Origin: an uncultured Flavobacteriales bacterium
GTDB lineage: Bacteria; Bacteroidota; Bacteroidia; Flavobacteriales_D; Crocinitomicaceae
NCBI GenBank assembly: GCA_937876195.1
Contig: CALEIK010000004.1
Location: forward strand, 16,863-80,862
Direction of reading: 5' to 3'
DNA length: 64,000 bases
The notes under the pieces were generated by a model. The model was not told the origin of the DNA, searched no databases, and saw nothing but the letters and a program-made list of their open reading frames with translations. The position numbers were made by a program, and so were the translations under genes. Positions 52,066 to 60,416 of this stretch are shown here, piece after piece (the stretch's first letter is position 1; every line of letters starts with the position of its first letter).

Positions 52066-52140
52066 TGGGGAATACTGGATTCGAACCAGTGACCCTCTGC
52101 TTGTAAGGCAGATGCTCTAAACCAACTGAGCTAATCCCCC
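52066..52140 (-). tRNA. tRNA-Val (anticodon UAC)
   Basis: Minus strand, 75 bases without CCA. Acceptor GGGGGAT pairs with ATTCCCC, U8 and A9 are followed by D-stem GCTC, the anticodon stem TCTGC/GCAGA encloses loop CTTACAA (anticodon TAC), and T-arm ends GGTTCGAATCC; the discriminator is A. CCA is not encoded. It follows folC, 88 bases downstream, and is followed by a terminator. Confidence 0.93.
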
Positions 52141-52228
52141 AAATATTATTGTGCTTTGATTCGTTTACCAAAAGCGTGTGCAAATGTAAGCGATTATTTT
52201 ATAAATGCAAGGCATTAAAAGAAAAAAG

Positions 52229-53491
52229 TCAAAAAAAATCGGAGATTAAAAAGAAGCTGCCGATGACCACAATTGTATCGTTGTGATTTGCATTGTTTTG
52301 GGCTGATTCTAAGGCCAGAAGGGGATCTGTAAAAAATATACAGCGTGACTGATCAAAATTTTCAGTGAAAGGCTTTAGGTCATTCATGCGAATACTGCGT
52401 GAATTACTGAATTCGGTAAAATAATAGTTTGCATCAGGAGGAAATACTTCAAAAATACTATTCACGTCTTTGTCGGCGCTTGTTCCGTAGATAATGTGTA
52501 ATTCCCCTTGGTTGAGCTTTAGAATAGTGTCAAAAGATGACTGAACCCCTGCTGGGTTGTGAGACACGTCATAAATGATCAGTGGAGATTTAGACATGAT
52601 TTGGAGTCGTCCTGAAAAACCAGTATTGATGAATAGGTCATCCAACCCTTTTTGAATGATGTCATCTGTTAAATGAATTCCCATCGATGAAAGCACACGA
52701 CAAGCGCTAAGTACGGTTTTTAAATTTTCCAGTTGGTAGTTACCGAGCAGTGGAAGTTGAAACTGAGTGAAATTAGTGGAAGCAGTGCTTCTAACGAGTT
52801 CTGCGTTTTTCTCTGAAGCTAAACGTTCGAAAATAGGGTAGAGCTGCGGTTTCATTTCTCCGATAACGACTGCTACATTTTCCTTGATGATTCCAGCTTT
52901 TTCAATCGCAATTTCTTCTAGTGTATTGCCCAGCATAGCGGTATGCTCCAAGCTGATGTTGGTAATAATACTGAGCAGGGGAGTGATGATGTTAGTCGCG
53001 TCCAAACGTCCTCCAAGCCCCGTTTCAATAATGCAGAAGTCACATTTTTCTTCGCTAAAATATTCCAGTGCTAATCCAAAGGTGATCTCAAAAAAAGAAG
53101 GTTCAAAGTCAAGTTGCGCTTGTTTTACTTTGCGAACAAATTCAACGACTTTGTCTTCCGTAATTTGTTTTCCGTTGATGCGGATGCGTTCTCGAAAATC
53201 TGAGATGTGGGGAGAAGTAAACAATCCGGTTTTATATCCTGCTGTGGTAAGTATGGATGCAATCATGCTACATGTGGAGCCTTTTCCATTGCTTCCAGCT
53301 ACGTGAATTAATCGCAGGTTTTTTTCTGGATTCCCAAGAAATTTACTGATGGATTGACTATTGGCTAATGTCGGTTTGAAGGCTTTGGCGCCCAGCATTT
53401 GATACGAAGGAAATTGTTGAAAAAGCCAATCAATTTCCTCTTGGTAACCGCTATTGTGCTTTGATGTTGACAGGCATGTAGACATTGGCAA
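52229..53491 (-). CDS. folC: Bifunctional folylpolyglutamate synthase / dihydrofolate synthase
   Basis: A 420-residue Mur-superfamily ligase that glutamylates folates. The N-terminal YQEEIDWLFQQFPSYQMLG, ATP-site HVAGSNGKGSTCSMIASIL, and FETGLGGRLDATNI-like region (IIETGLGGRLDATNIITP) are diagnostic, with ISLEHTAMLGNTLEEIAIEKAGI and the C-terminal DVSHNPAGVQSSFD. The start is uncertain: the two ATGs at 53491 and 53485 overlap the tonB stop by 41 or 35 bases, and no later ATG fits the family N-terminus (usually M-x-YQExLDWLF). It ends the gdh-to-folC run. Confidence 0.9.
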   Translation of the reverse strand: MPMSTCLSTSKHNSGYQEEIDWLFQQFPSYQMLGAKAFKPTLANSQSISKFLGNPEKNLRLIHVAGSNGKGSTCSMIASILTTAGYKTGLFTSPHISDFRERIRINGKQITEDKVVEFVRKVKQAQLDFEPSFFEITFGLALEYFSEEKCDFCIIETGLGGRLDATNIITPLLSIITNISLEHTAMLGNTLEEIAIEKAGIIKENVAVVIGEMKPQLYPIFERLASEKNAELVRSTASTNFTQFQLPLLGNYQLENLKTVLSACRVLSSMGIHLTDDIIQKGLDDLFINTGFSGRLQIMSKSPLIIYDVSHNPAGVQSSFDTILKLNQGELHIIYGTSADKDVNSIFEVFPPDANYYFTEFSNSRSIRMNDLKPFTENFDQSRCIFFTDPLLALESAQNNANHNDTIVVIGSFFLISDFF

Positions 53492-54188
53492 GTGGTGCTC
53501 CAGGATCTTTGTTGTATTTCACCTGTTTCTTCACTTCGTAAATAACTTTATTGATCAAAATTTGATCTGTTGTCGATGTTTTTGCCGCGATGTTCTCAGC
53601 TTTTACCACATTTCCTTGTGCATCAATGGTCAACTTAAGGTGAATAATGACATCGACATTGGATTTTAAATCAGGAATATGAGGATCGTTCTGGCGGACA
53701 CGACCTATGCCACTTCCTCCACCATTTTTTCCATCTTTTCCATCTCCAGAATCTTTTCCAAATTTATCACCAGATCCGCCACCGTCTTTATCCCCTTGTC
53801 CTCCTGGAGAAAATGGATCGTCCGATTGCTCTTTTGTAGTACTCGTTTCTTTAGAATCTTCTGTAGTTGTTGTTTTTCCTTTACCAGTATTGACTTTCGT
53901 ATCTGGATTACTCGTTTTCGTAATTATTTCCTGCGTCACTGGTTTTGGATCGTCAATGGGATCATCAGAAGGACTTCCTGAACCTGCTCCACCTTCAACT
54001 TTCAATTCTTTTAGAATAAGTTCATCTGGAATTACAGTCTGCGTTTTCAACACCGGATCTTTTGGTGGTGGATCGGCCATTTCGAACGTTGTCAGCCATA
54101 AATAGATGAATAGCAAAAGCATCACTACCGTAGCGGCGATTACCCCTTTACGTTTGTCGATGGTATTTACTATTGGTATTGTTGCCAT
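53451..54188 (-). CDS. TonB-family energy transducer
   Basis: A 245-residue inner-membrane-anchored protein: one N-terminal helix (GVIAATVVMLLLFIYLWLTTF), a long Pro/Ser/Lys/Gly/Asp-rich periplasmic linker (about 45-160; PKPVTQEIITK, GDGKDGKNGGGSG), and a C-terminal TonB domain (VDVIIHLKLTIDAQGNVVKAE, NKVIYEVKKQVKYNK). It passes force from the ExbB-ExbD motor to TonB-dependent outer-membrane receptors. Its ATG is three bases after the exbD stop, in the gdh-nhaD-exbB-exbD-tonB-folC run. Confidence 0.88.
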   Translation of the reverse strand: MATIPIVNTIDKRKGVIAATVVMLLLFIYLWLTTFEMADPPPKDPVLKTQTVIPDELILKELKVEGGAGSGSPSDDPIDDPKPVTQEIITKTSNPDTKVNTGKGKTTTTEDSKETSTTKEQSDDPFSPGGQGDKDGGGSGDKFGKDSGDGKDGKNGGGSGIGRVRQNDPHIPDLKSNVDVIIHLKLTIDAQGNVVKAENIAAKTSTTDQILINKVIYEVKKQVKYNKDPGAPLANVYMPVNIKAQ

Positions 54189-54191
54189 AAC

Positions 54192-54599
54192 CTATTTATT
54201 GTATGCAAGGACTGGATCCCAGCCATTCGCTTGTGACAAGGCAAGCACATTAAAGATTGCCTCATAACTAGCTTTACGATGTCCAGCTATTTTAAGTTTC
54301 ATTTCACCGGAACTTTCTACTGCTGCTGCCGTCATTTCCTTAATGTCTTCAAACTCCAATGGTTGTTCCATTGTTCCTCCTGGTAAAACAACATATTGGT
54401 TATCTTCGGTGATAATTACAGTAGCCGTTACAGGATCTTGAACTGGAGGTAGATCACTTGCTTCGGGTAAATCAATGGGCGTTTGATTGTTACTCATCAA
54501 ACTCATGATAATGAAGAAGATCAATAGCAAGAACACCAAATCAGTCATGGAAGCCATTCCACCTTCAACTTTGACCTTATTTTTTGTTCCTAAATTCAT
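54192..54599 (-). CDS. ExbD-type biopolymer transport protein
   Basis: A 135-residue ExbD/TolR. One N-terminal helix with the essential Asp in MASMTDLVFLLLIFFII, and a periplasmic domain (VTATVIITEDNQYVV, KLKIAGHRKASYEAIFNVLAL). Together with the ExbB-type protein (five bases upstream) it forms the proton-driven stator that powers the TonB protein encoded three bases downstream. Confidence 0.92.
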   Translation of the reverse strand: MNLGTKNKVKVEGGMASMTDLVFLLLIFFIIMSLMSNNQTPIDLPEASDLPPVQDPVTATVIITEDNQYVVLPGGTMEQPLEFEDIKEMTAAAVESSGEMKLKIAGHRKASYEAIFNVLALSQANGWDPVLAYNK

Positions 54600-54604
54600 T
54601 TTTT

Positions 54605-55297
54605 CTATTTACCTGGTTGATGTAACAAATCCATAAACTCTAACGCGTCATTTTCCATTTGGTACACAACACGTCCAATTCGTGCGACTAAAAAGTTATA
54701 TCCCACGTATGCTATAATTCCCACAATTAAACCAGCAACAGTTGTAATCATTGCCGTCATAATCCCTGGAGCGATAATTTTTAACTCTAACGAAGTCGCG
54801 TTTTGTAAGTCGATAAACACCATTACCATACCAACAGTTGTTCCTAAGAACCCAATCATTGGTGCAGCACCTGCAGCTGTCGCTAAAAAGCTCAATCGTT
54901 GTTCAAGACGCAATATTTCCAATTTTGCTGCATTTTCAATCGATGCAGAGATCGTTTCTATCGGTCGACCAAGACGAGAAATTCCTTTTTCCACCATTCG
55001 AGCAGAAGGGGAGTTGGAACGTCCGCAGTAATCTTTGGCAGAATCAATTTTTCCATCCAAGATGTAATCTCTAATTTTTGAAATGAAGCCTTTTTCTTCT
55101 TTCGTAGCTTTTCGCAGTGCTAAATAGCGTTCAACAAAAATGAAAATGGCATAACCCAGCATTAGTGCTAGGATAACGTTGATTACAAGACCAAAACCTT
55201 GACTTGCTCCACTGATGATATCCCACAATGGAACATCTTTAACTCCAGTGTTTGTTTCACCGACAATATCAAGTTGCAATAAAAAAGATACACTCAT
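54605..55297 (-). CDS. MotA/TolQ/ExbB-family proton channel protein
   Basis: A 230-residue inner-membrane protein with three transmembrane helices: one near 30-52 (FGLVINVILALMLGYAIFIFVE), one near 130-160 (LSFLATAAGAAPMIGFLGTTVGMVMVFIDL), and one near 175-205 (GIMTAMITTVAGLIVGIIAYVGYNFL). The TM2 region GLLGTVxGM-like motif is diagnostic of ExbB/TolQ. Begins the exbBD-tonB part of the run; 33 bases from nhaD. Confidence 0.92.
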   Translation of the reverse strand: MSVSFLLQLDIVGETNTGVKDVPLWDIISGASQGFGLVINVILALMLGYAIFIFVERYLALRKATKEEKGFISKIRDYILDGKIDSAKDYCGRSNSPSARMVEKGISRLGRPIETISASIENAAKLEILRLEQRLSFLATAAGAAPMIGFLGTTVGMVMVFIDLQNATSLELKIIAPGIMTAMITTVAGLIVGIIAYVGYNFLVARIGRVVYQMENDALEFMDLLHQPGK

Positions 55298-55330
55298 AGT
55301 TTCTATAACGTTTAGAAAGATTAATTATTA

Positions 55331-56692
55331 TTACATTAATAAGAACACTCCAGCTCCTGCAAGATAACCAATTAAAGCTAAAAGCGCGATATTTTTTAAG
55401 TACCAGAAGAAAGAAATTTTTTCCATGCCCATAGCAACGACTCCAGCTGCCGAACCGATAATCAACATACTTCCTCCAGTTCCTGCTGCATACGCAATGA
55501 AATGCCATATTGAAGCGTCCATTGCATTTTGAAACATTCCCATGGATGCTGCAACCAACGGCACGTTGTCAATTAGCGCAGATCCACCTCCTAGTAGGAT
55601 AACAAAGAGATCTAGATTAATTCCAGAACTTAATACATCTTGTCCGAAAATGTAGATTAAACCAAGTGATTCTAGTGCTGCCACCGTCATTAAAATCCCT
55701 AGGAAGAACAAGATGGATGGCATTTCAATGCGACCCAACGCTTTAAATGTAGGTCCATGCGCATGGTCATGACTTTCGACTTTAGTAATAGTAAATTGGC
55801 GATTGGATATAAACTCAGCCACCAAGGAAACGATACCCAATGATAACATCATTCCAACGTATGGTGGAAGGTGCGTAATTGTCTTGAAAATAGGAACAAA
55901 AACGATCATACCCAATCCTAAAATTAGCATGAACGTACTGTTTTTACTTGTTTTTTCCGTTGTTTCTTCAGCATCGATTTCTCCTTTGAAGATAGGGAGG
56001 AAACTAGCAATTAAAGTAGGAACCATCATACAAACGGCAGAAGGGATTAACAAGTGTTGAATCAGGTGACTTGCTGAAACTTTATTCGCCATCCAAAGCA
56101 TGGTTGTGGTGACATCACCGATCGGAGACCAAGCTCCACCTGCGTTTGCAGCAATGATAATCATACCAGCGTACCACATACGTAGATTGTTGTCTTTGAC
56201 AATTTTACGTAGGATAGTGATTAATACAATCGTTGCAGTTAAATTGTCAATAATTGCAGATAGAATAAACCCAAGGATACATACAATCCAAAGAATGGAT
56301 ACTTTTTTACGTGTTTTGATAATTCGTTTGAACGTTTGAAATCCATTGAAATGATCAACAATTTCAACAATCGTCATTGCTCCGACAAGGAAAATAAGGA
56401 TTTCACAGGTCTTTCCAAAGTGGTGCAGCAGCGTCTCTTCCATCCACATGGATTTAGATTTTACTGAATGATCGCCAATTTCAGTCGCCAAAGGAATGTT
56501 GACAAAATCCTTGACCAACGTGGCAGTATGGCTATCAAACCATGTTGTAAAATTATCTAAGCCAAAGGCAATTCCAGCCCAGGCCAGCGCCATCATTACT
56601 AAGGCAGGAATTAGCTTGTCAATTTTAAGTGTGTGCTCAATGGTTATTGCTAGATAACCCAAAATAAAAACCGATACTATAAAAATTTCCAT
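55331..56692 (-). CDS. nhaD: NhaD-type Na+/H+ antiporter
   Basis: A 453-residue inner-membrane antiporter with about twelve helices. Conserved parts include FLVGAMTIVEIVDHFNGF, SAIIDNLTATIVLITILRKIV (with the acidic DNLT), NAGGAWSPIGDVTTTMLW, ALIDNVPLVAASMGM and GTGGSMLIIGSAAGVVAMGME. NhaD exchanges sodium for protons in saline habitats. It is 19 bases downstream of gdh and precedes exbB on the same strand, so sodium and proton circuits are joined here. Confidence 0.92.
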   Translation of the reverse strand: MEIFIVSVFILGYLAITIEHTLKIDKLIPALVMMALAWAGIAFGLDNFTTWFDSHTATLVKDFVNIPLATEIGDHSVKSKSMWMEETLLHHFGKTCEILIFLVGAMTIVEIVDHFNGFQTFKRIIKTRKKVSILWIVCILGFILSAIIDNLTATIVLITILRKIVKDNNLRMWYAGMIIIAANAGGAWSPIGDVTTTMLWMANKVSASHLIQHLLIPSAVCMMVPTLIASFLPIFKGEIDAEETTEKTSKNSTFMLILGLGMIVFVPIFKTITHLPPYVGMMLSLGIVSLVAEFISNRQFTITKVESHDHAHGPTFKALGRIEMPSILFFLGILMTVAALESLGLIYIFGQDVLSSGINLDLFVILLGGGSALIDNVPLVAASMGMFQNAMDASIWHFIAYAAGTGGSMLIIGSAAGVVAMGMEKISFFWYLKNIALLALIGYLAGAGVFLLM

Positions 56693-56711
56693 CGTTGTAG
56701 AGTTTAAGAGT

Positions 56712-57959
56712 TTAGACTAATTGTTTGAGTGCAATCTCGAATGCCGTTTTAGCAATTCCAGTTTTTGAGTTGTTTGTATTGTATGTATTCTGTAAGGCCT
56801 TTTTTATCGTTGCGCTGGTATCCTCGAAAATCCCTTGTTCAGTGAGAACCCCAAGATCGTTACTCATTAAATAAGCAAAAACCCTAGCCATTCCACAGTT
56901 TGAGATGAAATCTGGAATAATTGAAATATTGTTGTCTGCTTTTTCAGCGATCTTACCGAAGAAAATTTCCGAATCAGCAAAAGGAACGTTCGCACCTGCT
57001 GAAATGACTTCAACACCGTTTTTAATCATGCGATCTAGTTGTTCTTCTGTAATCATTCTAGAAGCAGCACATGGTAAGAAAACATCTGCGGAAAGATCCC
57101 AAACACGTTTGTTCACCTCTTCGTAGGACAGCATGCTTGGATGATTCAATTTATTACCATCTTTGGTCAAGAATAATTCGCGAATTTCTTCCAGAGAAAA
57201 GCCTTCCTCTTTAATCAATCCACCAACACGATCAATGATTCCAACAATGATTGCTCCTTGCTGAGCAAGATAATAGGTTGCCGATGAACCAACATTGCCC
57301 CATCCTTGAACAATGACCTTTTTACCTTTAACATTGGTTGCTGAACCTGTTGAAGCACCCCAAATAGCATAATAATGTTTGACAGATTCGGCAACGCCAT
57401 AACCTGTAATCATGTCCGCAACGACGTATTTATTCACGACTTTTGGAGAATACTGCTCGTCTTCGATTACTTTAAGAACTCCTTGGCGAAGTTGACCTAT
57501 GCGGTGTATTTTTTGCGCTTCTCTAGGTTGAAAGTGTCCATTAAAAACTCCTTCTTGCGGGTGCCAAACTCCGCAGTCTTCCGTGATGGGAATAACTTCG
57601 TGAATTTCGTCCACATTCAAATCACCTCCAGTACCATAATAATGTTTCAGTAAAGGAGTTACCGCAGCGTACCAACGTTTAAGAACATCTCGTTTTCTAG
57701 GATCGTTTGGATCGAAATTGATCCCTGATTTTGCACCACCAATTGCAGGTCCTGCCACGGTGAATTTAACTTCCATCGTTTTCGCAAGTGATTCAACCTC
57801 GCGTTTATCCAATCCTATTCTCATTCTGGTGCCTCCACCGGCTGCCCCACCTCGCAACGAATTGATTACAACCCAACCTTCAGCTTCGGTTTCTGAATCT
57901 TTCCATTCAAAGACAATTTCTGGTCGTTTGTTTTCAAACTGCTCTAATAAATTCTTCAT
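56712..57959 (-). CDS. Glu/Leu/Phe/Val-family dehydrogenase
   Basis: A 415-residue amino-acid dehydrogenase that oxidatively deaminates to a 2-oxo acid with NAD(P). Typical segments: RGGAAGGGTRMRIGLDKREVESLAKTM-like region, VAGPAIGGAKSGINFDP (active-site Lys in GGAKSG), GTGGDLNVDE, Rossmann VIVQGWGNVGSSATYYLA, and SAGANVPFA. Specificity (Glu versus branched-chain) cannot be told. It has a good promoter (57992-58020) and heads the long minus-strand run ending at folC. Confidence 0.9.
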   Translation of the reverse strand: MKNLLEQFENKRPEIVFEWKDSETEAEGWVVINSLRGGAAGGGTRMRIGLDKREVESLAKTMEVKFTVAGPAIGGAKSGINFDPNDPRKRDVLKRWYAAVTPLLKHYYGTGGDLNVDEIHEVIPITEDCGVWHPQEGVFNGHFQPREAQKIHRIGQLRQGVLKVIEDEQYSPKVVNKYVVADMITGYGVAESVKHYYAIWGASTGSATNVKGKKVIVQGWGNVGSSATYYLAQQGAIIVGIIDRVGGLIKEEGFSLEEIRELFLTKDGNKLNHPSMLSYEEVNKRVWDLSADVFLPCAASRMITEEQLDRMIKNGVEVISAGANVPFADSEIFFGKIAEKADNNISIIPDFISNCGMARVFAYLMSNDLGVLTEQGIFEDTSATIKKALQNTYNTNNSKTGIAKTAFEIALKQLV

Positions 57960-57991
57960 TTAATGAACATGTAATTTTTAGTACAAGTGAA

Positions 57992-58020
57992 CAAAGTTAA
58001 CAAAGTATTTAATCCACCAA
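57992..58020 (-). promoter_or_regulatory. Promoter of the gdh run
   Basis: Minus strand TTG (58018-58020), 18 bases, TAACTTTG (57992-57999). It drives the six-gene minus-strand run. The leader is about 27 bases. Confidence 0.65.
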
Positions 58021-58067
58021 CATCGTGCTTTATACTTTTCAAAAAAGAATTATGAACACCCAATCGG

Positions 58068-59141
58068 TCAATCAGGTAAATGAAGCGCACCACCGATTGT
58101 ATCACGCTGAGCGCCTGTTACGGAGGACAAAATGTTTGCTGTCTTATGCAGGTAAAGTACCCCTAAAAAACCGAAGATTAGTGCTTCTTTAAAATCGATA
58201 ATTTCTACATTCGGAATTCGAACCTCACCGTTATAGTGGGCTTGAATTCGCTCGAGTAAAAAAGTGTTTTTAGCACCACCTCCAGTAATGAATACAGAGG
58301 ATTTTTGTTGTCGGTTTAATTCACTAGCGATTTGAATGGCAATGTGTTCAACAAGCGTTCGCAAGGCATTTTGAGGTGAGCTGATTTTATTCAAGACAGG
58401 CATGAATTCTCGGTTCAACCATTCAATTCCTAATGATTTTGGTGCTTCTTTCTGATAAAACGCAAGGTCGTTCAGTAGATTTAATTCATTTTCTTGAATA
58501 ACTCCTGATCGAGCGATGGTACCATTCGCGTCGTACGTCTGACCGAGTAGCTGCGCGTAATGATTGAGCGGAATATTTGCTGGACAGATGTCGTACGCAA
58601 TGCTTTGTTCGTTTTTTAAGAAGGAAATATTGGCAAATCCACCGATGTTTAGAAATGCTTCCGCTTCCGATGAAAAAAGCAACTTGTCTCCAATCGGTAC
58701 AAGCGGAGCTCCTTGTCCTCCCGCAACGACATCCTTTTGCCTGAAATCGTTGATTACTTTAAGTCCTGTGTTGTAAGCAATCGTTTCTCCGCATCCGATT
58801 TGATGGGTAAATCCATTTTCAGGCTGGTGAAAAACGGTATGTCCGTGGGAGGCAATGGCATCAATGCTCGCTACTTCAATCTTATGTTCGGTAATGAATT
58901 GATTTACAACGTTTGCGTAAAACAGTCCAAGTGACTTATCCAGCATTAATAGTTCAGTAGCCGATTTATGGACGGACTCACTTAAACTTTTTAATAGGTC
59001 TGAAGGGTAGGAAACGGTGGTGGCAGCATGAATTTTATAGCTCCATTCGTTTTCATTTGTTGGATAATAGGAAGCAAATACAATGTCTAAGCCATCCAAT
59101 GATGTTCCTGACATTAATCCAATGATTTTGTATGAATTCAT
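58068..59141 (-). CDS. anmK: Anhydro-N-acetylmuramic acid kinase
   Basis: A 357-residue kinase that phosphorylates and opens 1,6-anhydro-N-acetylmuramic acid to MurNAc-6-phosphate. Hexokinase-like fold with GLMSGTSLDGLD at the N-terminus (diagnostic), ASHGHTVFHQP, NIGGFANISFL, and VFITGGGAKNTFLLERI. Length typical. The plus-strand acyl-CoA dehydrogenase diverges upstream. Together with mpl and murF it shows peptidoglycan recycling. Confidence 0.94.
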   Translation of the reverse strand: MNSYKIIGLMSGTSLDGLDIVFASYYPTNENEWSYKIHAATTVSYPSDLLKSLSESVHKSATELLMLDKSLGLFYANVVNQFITEHKIEVASIDAIASHGHTVFHQPENGFTHQIGCGETIAYNTGLKVINDFRQKDVVAGGQGAPLVPIGDKLLFSSEAEAFLNIGGFANISFLKNEQSIAYDICPANIPLNHYAQLLGQTYDANGTIARSGVIQENELNLLNDLAFYQKEAPKSLGIEWLNREFMPVLNKISSPQNALRTLVEHIAIQIASELNRQQKSSVFITGGGAKNTFLLERIQAHYNGEVRIPNVEIIDFKEALIFGFLGVLYLHKTANILSSVTGAQRDTIGGALHLPD

Positions 59142-59174
59142 AGAGACTAAAACTAAAAAATTAAATTAAAGCAT

Positions 59175-59182
59175 TAAATTTG
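59175..59182 (+). promoter_or_regulatory. -7 box of the acyl-CoA dehydrogenase gene
   Basis: TAAATTTG, an exact TAnnTTTG, 37 bases before the start codon. No clear TTG at -33. Confidence 0.45.
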
Positions 59183-59219
59183 CCATCTGCAATATTAAGT
59201 AAAACTAAATCCTAAAATT

Positions 59220-60362
59220 ATGAAGTTTGATTTGACAGAAGAACATTTAGCCGTAAGAGACGCAGCTAGAGATTTTGCTCAAAACGTATTGAAGCCAGGA
59301 GTCATTGATCGCGATGAGGAACAGCGATTTCCTGCTGAGGAGATAAAGCAATTGGGAGAACTTGGTTTTATGGGAATGATGGTTGATCCAAAATATGGTG
59401 GATCTGGAATGGATACTTTATCTTATGCGTTGGCAATTGAGGAGATTTCTAAGGTTGATGCATCAACTTCGGTGTGTCTATCTGTAAATAATTCATTGGT
59501 GTGCTGGGGACTTGAGAAATTTGGAACAGAAGAACAAAAACAAAAATATTTAGTTCCGCTTGCAACAGGTGAGAAAATTGGTGCGTTTTGCTTGTCAGAG
59601 CCGGAAGCTGGTTCAGATGCAACTTCGCAACGTACGACTGCAATTGATAAAGGAGATCATTACCTGTTAAACGGTACAAAAAACTGGATTACCAATGGTT
59701 CATCTGCTTCAATTTACTTGGTGATTGCTCAGACAAATGTCGAAGCGGGACATAGAGGAATTAACGCGTTCATTATTGAGCGTGGAATGGATGGTTTCAT
59801 TGTAGGCGCAAAAGAGAATAAATTAGGAATTCGTGGAAGTGATACGCACACATTGCTTTTCAATGACGTAAAAGTTCCAAAAGAGAATAGAATAGGTGAG
59901 GATGGATTTGGATTTAAATTCGCCATGAAAGTACTTTCTGGTGGTCGAATTGGAATAGCTTCTCAAGCCTTAGGAATTGCTGGTGGTGCTTATGAATTAG
60001 CGCTAGCATACTCGAAAGAAAGAAAGGCATTTGGTAAGGAAATTCATAAACACCAAGCGATTGCATTTAAATTGGCTGATATGGCGACGCAGATTGAAGC
60101 TGCAAAAATGTTGGTGTACAGAGCTGCTGTAGATAAGGATTTGGGACGTAGTTATGATCAATCTGGTGCTATGGCGAAGTTGTATGCATCAAAGGTTGCA
60201 ATGGAACAAACGATTGAGGCAGTGCAAATTCATGGAGGTTATGGTTTTGTGAAAGAATACCACGTTGAGCGTTTGATGAGAGATGCGAAGATCACACAGA
60301 TTTACGAAGGAACTTCTGAAATACAGAAAATTGTTATTTCAAGAAATGTACTGAAAGATTAA
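59220..60362 (+). CDS. Acyl-CoA dehydrogenase (short/medium-chain type)
   Basis: A 380-residue flavoenzyme that introduces the alpha-beta double bond in acyl-CoA. Signatures: GAFCLSEPEAGSDATSQRT (first ACAD signature), NGTKNWITNG, GGRIGIASQALGIA, QIHGGYGFVKEYHVERLMRDAKI, and catalytic Glu in QIYEGTSEIQKIVI. Closest in layout to butyryl-CoA dehydrogenases (ACADS). Works upstream of 3-hydroxybutyryl-CoA dehydrogenase (14904-15794) in beta-oxidation. A terminator follows at 60387-60416. Confidence 0.94.
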   Translation: MKFDLTEEHLAVRDAARDFAQNVLKPGVIDRDEEQRFPAEEIKQLGELGFMGMMVDPKYGGSGMDTLSYALAIEEISKVDASTSVCLSVNNSLVCWGLEKFGTEEQKQKYLVPLATGEKIGAFCLSEPEAGSDATSQRTTAIDKGDHYLLNGTKNWITNGSSASIYLVIAQTNVEAGHRGINAFIIERGMDGFIVGAKENKLGIRGSDTHTLLFNDVKVPKENRIGEDGFGFKFAMKVLSGGRIGIASQALGIAGGAYELALAYSKERKAFGKEIHKHQAIAFKLADMATQIEAAKMLVYRAAVDKDLGRSYDQSGAMAKLYASKVAMEQTIEAVQIHGGYGFVKEYHVERLMRDAKITQIYEGTSEIQKIVISRNVLKD

Positions 60363-60386
60363 ATCAAAATCTTTCGGTTTTTATTG

Positions 60387-60416
60387 AAGGTCGACTTTTG
60401 AGTTGACCTTTTTTTA
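60387..60416. terminator. Intrinsic terminator (acyl-CoA dehydrogenase / murF)
   Basis: Arms aaggtcgact and agttgacctt (ten pairs, one G-T) with a four-base loop, then a run of seven T. It ends the acyl-CoA dehydrogenase transcript; it overlaps the murF stop region. Confidence 0.8.

Noticed and set aside
53451..53491. folC/tonB overlap as evidence of a fusion or frameshift
   Set aside because: Both proteins are complete in their conserved regions; the overlap reflects an uncertain start only.
53679..54105. Plus-strand frames of 100 and 132 codons
   Set aside because: Antisense of the Gly/Asp/Lys/Pro linker of the TonB protein; composition follows that gene.
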